Below are positions 43,771 through 51,136 of a stretch of 64,000 nt of DNA, piece by piece. A program made the position numbers and the translations under genes. This stretch comes from Poriferisocius sp965200775 (lineage in GTDB: Bacteria; Actinomycetota; Acidimicrobiia; Acidimicrobiales; Bin134), in the NCBI GenBank assembly GCA_965200775.1, contig OZ241383.1:1116001-1180000 (forward strand), read 5' to 3'. Under the pieces are notes generated by a model. That model saw only the letters and a program-made list of their open reading frames with translations, had not been told where the DNA came from and searched no databases. Position 1 is the first letter of the stretch. Each line of letters starts with the position of its first letter.

Positions 43771-46479
43771 TTAGCTGGTGAGGCTGAAGGTGAACCCCCC
43801 GCTGGCGGAGTTGCCGTCGCCGTCGGTGGCGGTGATGGAGATCGTCACGTCCTGGGGTATGGCACTCCCCGCGGTGAGGGTCAGAACGCTGCCGTTCCAC
43901 TCGCCGGTCACCTTGTTTCGCGCAATGCTGTTCAGGTCGCCCGTCCGAGACTGGCCCGTGCGTTGGTTCATCGTCGTCACCTTTGCTGAGTAGCTCAGGT
44001 TGTCGCCGCTGAAGTGGTCGCCCATGTCGATGGTCACCGTGGTGCCTTCGGCAATGTTGGCATCGGTGATGGGGTTCGTCAGCGAAGGTGTGTCGGGTAC
44101 CGCGGGCGTCGCCTGGACGGTTTGCGACCACTGGCCCGGCCCGGCGACGTTCCGGGCCCGCACGCGGAAGCCGTACTCCCCGCCGTTAATCAGACCGCCG
44201 ACGGTGGTCGAGGTCCCGGTAATCCCGGTGACCAGATTCCACTCATAGCCCTCAACGGTGACCTCAACGTCGTAAGTGACGGCGTTGCTGCCGGCTGCCC
44301 CCGCTTGACCGCCGCCAAACGACGGATTCGTCCAGCTCAGCGCCACCTGTGTGTTGCCCGCCGTCGGAGCGCCGACCACGTGAATGTTTCCCGGTGGGCA
44401 AGGTATCTGATAGACGTTGCAAGATCCTGTTCCGGGGACGGAATACGACATGGGGGACCAGCCGGTCGCAACTCCGTCACGCACCGCCCGCACCCGGAAC
44501 TTGTAGCTCATACCGTTCGTCAGCCCGGTGACGAGCACATAAGAGGCCGTCAAGCCGGTCACCGCCGGCTCAGAGTTCCAGGGGTCGTCCCAGAGCGAGT
44601 AGTCGAGATCATACGTGATACCGCATCCGCTCGCGAAGCCGGACCCCCAGTAAACCCCCATCTGGGAGTTGTAGCGTTCCAGGATTGGCTGCCGCGGGGG
44701 GACAAGCTCCGTTCCATTAGGCATTCCCAATGTGCCCTCCACGTCGGGCAAGACCACAACATTGCCATTGGCGAGCGTGAATCTCACATGGACGTTGTGG
44801 ACTTTGCAGTTGTGCAGGCCGGTAAGCGTGATGCTGTTGCCGGTCATCGGAACATCTTTGTGACTTCCGAACGCCGATGCCCGGACCTGTTTCAGGGTGA
44901 AGGGCAAGTCATCGGGTAACGCGACCGTCAACTGCTTGTCACCCGGTGTGATGACCAGATCCGAGGGCCCCGGCGCCGACGGCTCTATCTCCTCGAGGCG
45001 CACAGAGACCGAATCACCATCCTCGAGCGTCAGGTCGTCTTTTGACCGACAGATATCGCCTCCACCGGCCTGTCGCCAGCCGCCGTGATAGATCCAAGTC
45101 CCGACGGTCAGTCTCACCTGCGCCATGTCCGTAACCCCAACCTGGGGAACGCTGCGGAAGCAGATGTCGTCACCATAGGTCAGTAGTTCGGTGATCGTGT
45201 AGTCGGTTCCGTCCAAGCTGAACGTGTTGTCACCCAGCTCGCCGAACTGCCGGTTGCCGTGCCGCGAGTAGCCGGCGAGGCCCCCCACCACTCCCACGGT
45301 CATCGTGGTCTCGAGCAGCTGGACCCCCGGCTCCACCAGCGGCAGGGTGACCGTCTGCGCCAGCCAGGCGTCGTTGCCGGTGGTGTTCTCGGCCCGGACC
45401 CGGACGTCGTAGGTCTTGCCGTTGGTCAGACCAGTGATCGTGCGCTTCGTACCCGTCGTATGGGGGACGTCCGTCCAGGACGTACTTCCCGTCTCGCGGT
45501 ACTCGACGTCGTAGTCGGTGACCGCGCTGCCGCGGTCGTTCCCGAGCTGCACCCAGTTCGCCCGGATAGTCGTGATGCCTGCGGACAGGGTCAACTGCCG
45601 CGGCGCGGTTGGCGCCTGCGACTCGCCCGGCCTTGCCTCGATCACCTCCGACCAGCTGCCGAGGCCGCTGTCGTTACTCGCCCGGACCCGCACCTGGCGC
45701 GTCGTGGCGTTGGCCAGCCCGTCAATGCTGTGCGACGTCGGCACATTGGGAACCCACCAAATGGGCGGATACGGCTGTCCCGGGACGGGGGGATCGGGGA
45801 GATCGGAGAGATTATCGGGATTGATCGTGATGGTCGTCCAGCCCGAGCTCCCCTTTACACGATGCTGTAGACGGTACGAATTGATGTGGTCGGGGTCGTC
45901 GGGGTCGTGGTCGCCGCTGTGCGCCGGCTTCGTCCACTGCGCCTCAATCTTCCCGCTGCGCGTCGACAGCGACAGCACCGGCGGGTTCGGCGTTCCGTCG
46001 TAGGGTGGCGGCGTTGCGATCACCATGTTCGACCAGGCGCCTTCGCCGGCCGAGTTCTCCGCGCGCACTTGGAACTCGTAGAGCGCGTGGCTGACCATCG
46101 CAGTGGAGATCGTGTAGCTCGTGGCCGTGCCGTTGAGGCCAACCTCGGTCCAGTCGTCGGTTTCCCATCGCCGATGCCGCAGCCAGTAACCCGTGATGTC
46201 CGCTCCGTTGTTGGCAGGCACGCTCCACGACGCGACGAGGTCCAAATCGTCCGCCGTCATCACCAAGGAAGGCGCGTCCGGCGGCGAAACGTTCGCCTGC
46301 GTGGCCAGCATGAAGTTCGCTGCTGAGCCCGAACCCTGCGTAACGGCTGTTTTCTCCAGCACAGGAGCGGCGTTCGTCAAGGACGCCACGAGGACCATGG
46401 CCATCGCCGTCAACCCCAGCGCCGCGCCCATCTGCCTGAACCGTGAAGTTCCCCAACCGTGACTGCCGGTGCGACTCAT
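43771..46479 (-). CDS. Secreted multi-domain fibronectin type III protein
   Basis: 902 residues. Ribosome site AAGGAGAG precedes the ATG. Signal peptide ends near residue 38 (GLTAMAMVLVASLTNAAP). Then three FN3 domains to about 375, each with the W and Y/N-x-G-x-G-x-W core (SWSVPANNGADITGYW, AENSAGEGAWSN). A different domain (about 385-500, ELGDNTFSLDGTDYTITEL) with two or three cysteines follows, then about three more FN3-like domains and a C-terminal Ig/cadherin-like module (GDHFSGDNLSYSAKV, SITATDGDGNSASGGFTF). No anchor seen. Extracellular, likely adhesion or substrate binding; such proteins are common in symbionts, but the role here is inference. Confidence 0.85.
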   Translation of the reverse strand: MSRTGSHGWGTSRFRQMGAALGLTAMAMVLVASLTNAAPVLEKTAVTQGSGSAANFMLATQANVSPPDAPSLVMTADDLDLVASWSVPANNGADITGYWLRHRRWETDDWTEVGLNGTATSYTISTAMVSHALYEFQVRAENSAGEGAWSNMVIATPPPYDGTPNPPVLSLSTRSGKIEAQWTKPAHSGDHDPDDPDHINSYRLQHRVKGSSGWTTITINPDNLSDLPDPPVPGQPYPPIWWVPNVPTSHSIDGLANATTRQVRVRASNDSGLGSWSEVIEARPGESQAPTAPRQLTLSAGITTIRANWVQLGNDRGSAVTDYDVEYRETGSTSWTDVPHTTGTKRTITGLTNGKTYDVRVRAENTTGNDAWLAQTVTLPLVEPGVQLLETTMTVGVVGGLAGYSRHGNRQFGELGDNTFSLDGTDYTITELLTYGDDICFRSVPQVGVTDMAQVRLTVGTWIYHGGWRQAGGGDICRSKDDLTLEDGDSVSVRLEEIEPSAPGPSDLVITPGDKQLTVALPDDLPFTLKQVRASAFGSHKDVPMTGNSITLTGLHNCKVHNVHVRFTLANGNVVVLPDVEGTLGMPNGTELVPPRQPILERYNSQMGVYWGSGFASGCGITYDLDYSLWDDPWNSEPAVTGLTASYVLVTGLTNGMSYKFRVRAVRDGVATGWSPMSYSVPGTGSCNVYQIPCPPGNIHVVGAPTAGNTQVALSWTNPSFGGGQAGAAGSNAVTYDVEVTVEGYEWNLVTGITGTSTTVGGLINGGEYGFRVRARNVAGPGQWSQTVQATPAVPDTPSLTNPITDANIAEGTTVTIDMGDHFSGDNLSYSAKVTTMNQRTGQSRTGDLNSIARNKVTGEWNGSVLTLTAGSAIPQDVTISITATDGDGNSASGGFTFSLTS

Positions 46480-46554
46480 GGCGTGACTCTCCTTCGTTCC
46501 TGAAGCCCGGACGGCCCCCGGTCGAGATTACGGGGGGGGCAACACAAGCCATTC

Positions 46555-46590
46555 GCCCACTACCTGGGCAGATGCCCCACTACCTGGGCA
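46555..46590. repeat. 16-bp direct repeat upstream of the FN3 gene
   Basis: GCCCACTACCTGGGCA at 46555-46570 and CCCCACTACCTGGGCA at 46575-46590. Each copy holds the inverted repeat TGCCCAGGTAGTGGGC-type core (GCCCA...TGGGC), so each is a weak hairpin. They lie between the dioxygenase stop and the FN3 start, next to a G8 run at 46532-46539. Confidence 0.75.
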
Positions 46591-46613
46591 AAGGCCCGCG
46601 GTCCAGCTTCGTA

Positions 46614-47429
46614 TCAGGTGTCGGCTCCGGGGTCGGCGACGGTGATGCGGTGGAGGAGCCGCTTGGCCCCGCCGGCGTCGCCGATTACGGCGTGCTGGGT
46701 GGAACGGTTGTCCCAGATCACGAGGTCGCCGTGGCGCCACCGGTGCCGATAGGTGTTCTCGTATCGCCCGATCACCCCGTACAGGAACTCAAGGAACGGC
46801 CGGCTCTCCTCCGGGGTCCATCCGTCGATCCTGGTCACGTAGTTGTCGTTCACGAAGAGCGCTTCTGCCCCTGTCTCGGGGTGAACCCTCACCAGGGGGT
46901 GCGTGGCGACCACCGCCTCGTGGTCCAGGCCGGCGTCGGCGGCCAGCGCGGTGCCCTCATGGACAGCCGACAGGGTTCGGACAACCGACTGGAGCCCCGG
47001 TGACAGCGACTCGAACGCTCGCACAGCGCTGGCGAACATGGTGTCGCCCCCAACCTCGGGCAGGGTGCGGGCCAGCAGCAGGGTGTATGCGTGGGGGTGG
47101 CGCATGTGGGTGGAGTCGGAATGCCAGGTTTGGGTGATGGGGTTGGGGTCGTAGATCCTCATGATCCCCGGATACCCCTCAATGGAAGGCACGTAGGGAT
47201 GGATGGAGATATCCCCCCAACGGGCGGCAAAACCGAGCTGATCCTCGGGGGTCATGGCGGCCTGGCCTCGAATACAGATGATGCCGTGGTGGTGCAGAGC
47301 GTCGCGCACCGCAGCAAAGTCCGTTTCGCTTACTTCCCGGGTCAGGTCGAGCCCGAGCACTTCCGCCCCAAGCGCCCCGGCCAGCCGCTTGATCTCCACC
47401 GGGGGCGGGCCCGGATCAGCCTCGCTCAT
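46614..47429 (-). CDS. TauD/TfdA-family 2-oxoglutarate/Fe(II) dioxygenase
   Basis: 271 residues, the normal length. Metal triad: H103-x-D105 in TWHSDSTH and the distal His in WDNRSTQHAVIGD, with the 2-oxoglutarate-binding Arg in KRLLHRITV. Family starts with GALGAEVLGLDL as here. Acts by hydroxylating its substrate beside C-N, C-S or ether bonds, releasing succinate and CO2. ATG overlaps the stop of the MmgE/PrpD gene (ATGA), which places it third in the leftward arm of a nine-gene cluster. Substrate unknown. Confidence 0.9.
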   Translation of the reverse strand: MSEADPGPPPVEIKRLAGALGAEVLGLDLTREVSETDFAAVRDALHHHGIICIRGQAAMTPEDQLGFAARWGDISIHPYVPSIEGYPGIMRIYDPNPITQTWHSDSTHMRHPHAYTLLLARTLPEVGGDTMFASAVRAFESLSPGLQSVVRTLSAVHEGTALAADAGLDHEAVVATHPLVRVHPETGAEALFVNDNYVTRIDGWTPEESRPFLEFLYGVIGRYENTYRHRWRHGDLVIWDNRSTQHAVIGDAGGAKRLLHRITVADPGADT

Positions 47430-48802
47430 CGCTCCCCACCGTACCCAGCGATGGCCGCGGCGATCCCAGCCACCGGCTCACCCGGCCTTTCGGCAACGCC
47501 CCGCAGTGCCTCAAGCCGGTCATCCGATGATGGGCCCACAAGGGCAGCAAACTTGGCGGCCATCTCGTCTTGGCTCAAGGGGTCGTGCATCGAGCCCTTA
47601 TGGCCGTGAACCACTTGCTCCAGCACCGTGCCGTCGGCCAGGAATATCCGGACCCTGCCTCCCAATTTGTGAGCGTAGGTGGCGTCGAACTCCTCTGCCG
47701 CTCTCACCGAGACCACTTTTTCCTGAAGCTCAGCCAGTGGCGGAGCTGCGATTGCATCGGGCCGGTAGGTGGCCGGGTCGCCGGGGTCGGCCAATATGGC
47801 AGCGGCGATGTTGAACTCGGCCGAGTACTGGGCGGCCATGACCGACACCGTGCCGTCCATGCTGTTCTGGGCTGCCACCTTGGTCGGGCCCTCGGCTTCG
47901 ATCCGGGCGATGGCCGCCCCGGTGAGGTGGTGCTCCTCCCGCAGTCGGGCCGCGGCCTGGATGAGAGGGTGGATGTCGCTGCACGCCGCGTAGGGCTTAA
48001 CCGTGATCTCGTCGATCATCCACCGCAGGCCCAGAGACTCGGTGAGAAGCCCCACTTCGGGTTCGGGCCCAAAGACATTGCTGAACCCGTACCGGCCCGC
48101 CAACCCGTCGGCAGCCCCCTCGAACCCTCGAGCCGCCAGCGACGCGGCCAGCAAACCGGCCTCGGCAGCTCGCCCGGCGTGGATCCGCTTGGCCATCCCT
48201 CCCGACGAGGCGAACTCCATCGTCCCCGAGGCCAGCGACACCGCAATCCCGAAAGCGTGGTTCAAGGTCGGACCGTCGAAACCGAGCAGGTGCCCGGCGG
48301 CAGCCGCCGACCCGAACACTCCCGACATCGAGGTCGGGTGGAAGCCGGCCAGCATGTGGGCCGCCGGCCCAACCGCGAGCCCGGCCCGGCCCATGGCCTC
48401 GTAGCCCATGACGATGGCCTCCAACAGGTCGAGGTTTGAGGCCCTTTCCTGTTCGGCCACGGCCAGAGCGGCCGGCACCACCACCGCTCCGGGATGGCTT
48501 ATGGCCTCCTCGTGTACGTCGTCGAGTTCAAATGCATGCGCCGACGAGCCGTTGGCGAATGCGGCCATGGCCGGGGTCGTCTTCTCGCCGGTTCCCCCCA
48601 CGGTGGCCGGTCCGTCCCCTCCGGTGGTGAGGGCGTGGGCGATGGCGGCCTGCGACCATGGTTGGTTGGCACCGAAGATCATGCAGCCCGCGGTGTCCAC
48701 CAGGGCGTCGGCCGCCCGGTGCAGGAGCCGGCTGTCGATGTGGCCCCGCTGGTCGGCCAGGAAGCCGGCCAACCTGCCCGAAGACGAGCCATCTTGAACC
48801 AT
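47426..48802 (-). CDS. MmgE/PrpD-family protein
   Basis: 458 residues, start ATG 48802 overlapping the stop of the Rieske gene (TGATG). MmgE/PrpD-family enzymes include 2-methylcitrate dehydratase, cis-aconitate decarboxylase and iminodisuccinate epimerase. Visible blocks: FANGSSAHAFELDDVHEEAISHPGAVVVPAAL (the family's D-D-H core), GYEAMGRAGLAVGP, GFHPTSMSGVFGSAAAAG, and MAKRIHAGRAAEAGLLAA. The C-terminal lid includes KPYAACSDIHPLIQAA. No propionate genes are nearby, so methylcitrate dehydration is unlikely; a dehydration, decarboxylation or epimerisation within the cluster's pathway fits better. Confidence 0.88.
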   Translation of the reverse strand: MVQDGSSSGRLAGFLADQRGHIDSRLLHRAADALVDTAGCMIFGANQPWSQAAIAHALTTGGDGPATVGGTGEKTTPAMAAFANGSSAHAFELDDVHEEAISHPGAVVVPAALAVAEQERASNLDLLEAIVMGYEAMGRAGLAVGPAAHMLAGFHPTSMSGVFGSAAAAGHLLGFDGPTLNHAFGIAVSLASGTMEFASSGGMAKRIHAGRAAEAGLLAASLAARGFEGAADGLAGRYGFSNVFGPEPEVGLLTESLGLRWMIDEITVKPYAACSDIHPLIQAAARLREEHHLTGAAIARIEAEGPTKVAAQNSMDGTVSVMAAQYSAEFNIAAAILADPGDPATYRPDAIAAPPLAELQEKVVSVRAAEEFDATYAHKLGGRVRIFLADGTVLEQVVHGHKGSMHDPLSQDEMAAKFAALVGPSSDDRLEALRGVAERPGEPVAGIAAAIAGYGGER

Positions 48803-49875
48803 CAGCCGCGGTTCAGCCCATCGATCAACAACCCTTGGAGGTGGGGCACGGCGTTCTCGGTGTGGACATCGGCGGTCCCGCTGGGGTTCACGATGAGGGG
48901 TCCGGGCCGGTAACCCCGGCTCGCCATGCCCCGTTGCACTGATTCCATGAGGCCGAAATCCTCGGGCACCGTGGTGTTCCAATCAAGCTCTATCACCTCC
49001 TGCTGCCGAGCGGTGGGCTCGTGGCTGTCGAGCCACCACTCCCGTATGAGCAGGGTCTGGTCGGGGGCCAGCGGCACCCAACGGAACGTGTTGAGCACCC
49101 GCTCGGGGTAGCACTGAATGGACGAAACCGGCCAGGTGAAATAAGCCCCGTAGTGGTTGGCCTCCACCTCACCTGTGTGTCCCGTGCGCTCGGGGGGAGG
49201 GCCGTTGGCGGCGTGGTGGATTGTGAAGCCCCGTGGGGTGATGCGGTAGCTGCCCGGCGCAACCGTCTGTGAGGTGAACGACTTGTGAATGTTCGGGCAG
49301 TGGTAGCACTCGTTGTAGTTCTCCACCGCCACCTTCCAGTTGGCTCCAATCAGGCGGGTGTACCGCTGGGCCAGGACCTGCCTGCCGGCATCGGGGGCCA
49401 GGGCCAGCAGTCCGGCCTCCACACCTGGGACGGTCTCCTCCAGCGATGGGGCATCAAGGTCGAGGTTCACGAACAGGAACCCGGCCATGGTGTCCACCCG
49501 CACTGGGGGGATGCACAGCTCGCCCACACTTTCGCCCCGGGCCTGGAGGAGCCGCCCGCCAAGGTCGTAGGTCCAGACGTGATAGGGGCAGGTCAGGCCG
49601 GACACGGTGGCCGACTCGACAGCAACGAGCTCGTGGCCCCGGTGTTGGCACACGTTGTAGAAGCCCCGCACCTGCGTGCCGTCGTTGGCCACGATCACGC
49701 TTTGGTCCCCCACCTGTGCGGTGATCAACTGGCCGGCCGATGCCACCTGGGTTTGGTGTCCCACCAGTAGCCAGGTGCGAGCGAAGACGTGCTCCATTTC
49801 GGCGGCGAAGATCTCCGGATCGAGGTAGTAGCGGGGGTCGATTCCCGTGGGATGACCGTTGCCGTTGGTGTTCAT
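48802..49875 (-). CDS. Rieske-type oxygenase alpha subunit
   Basis: 357 residues, ribosome site AGGAGGTGG. The Rieske 2Fe-2S site is C76-x-H78 ... C96-x2-H99 (NVCQHRGHELVA, GLTCPYHVWTYDL). The mononuclear iron region NYNECYHCPNIHK supplies two His (about 192 and 197) and an acidic ligand later. Small alpha subunit of the type that removes N-methyl groups (glycine betaine, carnitine or stachydrine monooxygenases) as well as aromatic hydroxylases; NYNECYHC matches the former group well. A reductase is not adjacent. Neighbouring DMGDH/GcvT-type gene supports N-demethylation. Confidence 0.9.
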   Translation of the reverse strand: MNTNGNGHPTGIDPRYYLDPEIFAAEMEHVFARTWLLVGHQTQVASAGQLITAQVGDQSVIVANDGTQVRGFYNVCQHRGHELVAVESATVSGLTCPYHVWTYDLGGRLLQARGESVGELCIPPVRVDTMAGFLFVNLDLDAPSLEETVPGVEAGLLALAPDAGRQVLAQRYTRLIGANWKVAVENYNECYHCPNIHKSFTSQTVAPGSYRITPRGFTIHHAANGPPPERTGHTGEVEANHYGAYFTWPVSSIQCYPERVLNTFRWVPLAPDQTLLIREWWLDSHEPTARQQEVIELDWNTTVPEDFGLMESVQRGMASRGYRPGPLIVNPSGTADVHTENAVPHLQGLLIDGLNRG

Positions 49876-49886
49876 ATCTCCACCTC

Positions 49887-49954
49887 CTGACTGGTTTTTC
49901 GTTTCGACTTATGTTTCGTTCCAACTCGTTTCTCAGCCCGACTCATTTCTCAGT
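49887..49954. repeat. 17-bp tandem repeat, four degenerate copies
   Basis: Exact 17-bp phase: 49887-49903, 49904-49920, 49921-49937 and 49938-49954; each has a run like TTTCG or TTTCTC near its end. The last copy overlaps the stop of the aminotransferase gene, so the array fills the space to the Rieske start. Either decayed duplications of the gene end or a cluster of binding sites. Confidence 0.7.
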
Positions 49955-51062
49955 TCAAATCGGCCAGCGCGTCAACCAGGCGGTCCATGCGCTCGACGAA
50001 GTTCACGTCGCAGCGCAGGAACCGGTCGTCGAGGCCTCGCCACGACTGGGCGCCGTCCTTCACGATCACACCCCGCTCCAGCAGGCCGTTGAACACCGTG
50101 GTGGAGTTGGTGTCGGGGTCAAGGATCTCCACCAGGAAGAAGTTGGAGCGGCTGCCCGACACCATCCGGAACCGGTCAAGTTCCCCGAACCGCTCCTCCA
50201 CGTAGCGGCGAGCCTCCACGATGGTGTCCACCGTGCGGTTGACGTGCTCGTGGTCGTCCAGGGCGGCTACACCGCCGGCGATCTGGAGCCCGCCCATGTT
50301 CCAGGTTGGTTTCACCGCCAGCAGGGCTTCGATGATGGAGCGAGCCCCCACCCCGAACCCGACCCGCAACCCGGCCAGACCGAACGCCTTGGAGAAGGTG
50401 CGAAGCACCACGAGGTGCTCGTACTCCCGAGCCAGGTGGATGTAGCCCGGCGTGCCCGAGTAGTGGACATAGGCCTCGTCCAGCACCACCAGAGCGTGGG
50501 GGGCGGCCTCGACGATCCGGCAGACGTCCGACTCCTCCAGCCAGGTACCCGACGGGCTGTGGGGGTTGGTGATGAACACGATGGCGGTGTCGTGTTCGAT
50601 GGCCTCGATGTAGCCGTCCACGTTGAGCGCCATTGACGGGCGGTCGGTGGCCTCGTGGGCCATCACAGGGACACGCCCCTCGGCCTCGGCAAACAGGTGG
50701 TAGATGGGAAAGCACGGTCCGGGCATCTGGACCTTGCCGCCCGGCTCGCTGAACGCCCGGATCACAAGCGAAATAATCTCGGTCTCCCCCGCGCCGCACA
50801 CCACCTGGTCGGGCTCGTAGCCGTAGGTGTCGGCGATCTTCTCCGCCAGGGGCTGAGCCGTCCAAGAAGGGTAGAGATGCAAGCGGTCGAGGCTTTCGGC
50901 CACCGCCGCCTTGGCCAGGGGCGATGCACCGTGGGGGTTCTCGGCCGACCCCAGTTTGGCGATTTCGGAGGGCGCGATCCCGTAGCGATCGGCCACGTAG
51001 TCGGAGGGCAAACCGGGTACGTAGTACTCCAGAGTCTTCAGACCAGGATGGGCAAGAAGCAT
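49950..51062 (-). CDS. PLP-dependent aminotransferase, class I/II (HisC-like)
   Basis: 370 residues; start ATG 51062 has AAAGGAGCG upstream, so 17 in-frame codons before it are not used. PLP-binding Lys is in RTFSKAFGLAGLRVGFG; other fold-type I blocks are GAGETEIISLVIRAF, TNPHSPSG and VVLDEAYVHYSG. Overall similar to histidinol-phosphate aminotransferase, but it is far from other his genes, so it likely transaminates another amine or amino acid of the cluster. Leftmost-starting gene of the leftward arm, divergent from the DMGDH-like gene across 74 bp. Confidence 0.87.
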   Translation of the reverse strand: MLLAHPGLKTLEYYVPGLPSDYVADRYGIAPSEIAKLGSAENPHGASPLAKAAVAESLDRLHLYPSWTAQPLAEKIADTYGYEPDQVVCGAGETEIISLVIRAFSEPGGKVQMPGPCFPIYHLFAEAEGRVPVMAHEATDRPSMALNVDGYIEAIEHDTAIVFITNPHSPSGTWLEESDVCRIVEAAPHALVVLDEAYVHYSGTPGYIHLAREYEHLVVLRTFSKAFGLAGLRVGFGVGARSIIEALLAVKPTWNMGGLQIAGGVAALDDHEHVNRTVDTIVEARRYVEERFGELDRFRMVSGSRSNFFLVEILDPDTNSTTVFNGLLERGVIVKDGAQSWRGLDDRFLRCDVNFVERMDRLVDALADLN

Positions 51063-51084
51063 GTCGCTCCTTTGGGGCCGAAGA

Positions 51085-51101
51085 AGAGTTTCGGAAACTC
51101 T
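51085..51101. promoter_or_regulatory. Perfect 17-bp palindrome, operator candidate of the bidirectional cluster
   Basis: AGAGTTTC-G-GAAACTCT, both arms of 8 bp exact, centred at 51093 in the 74-bp gap between the divergent aminotransferase and dehydrogenase genes. This spacing and symmetry suit a dimeric repressor. No regulator gene lies in the cluster. Confidence 0.6.
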
Positions 51102-51136
51102 ACAACCTATCAACGGGAACTCTAGGATTTCGGGCG

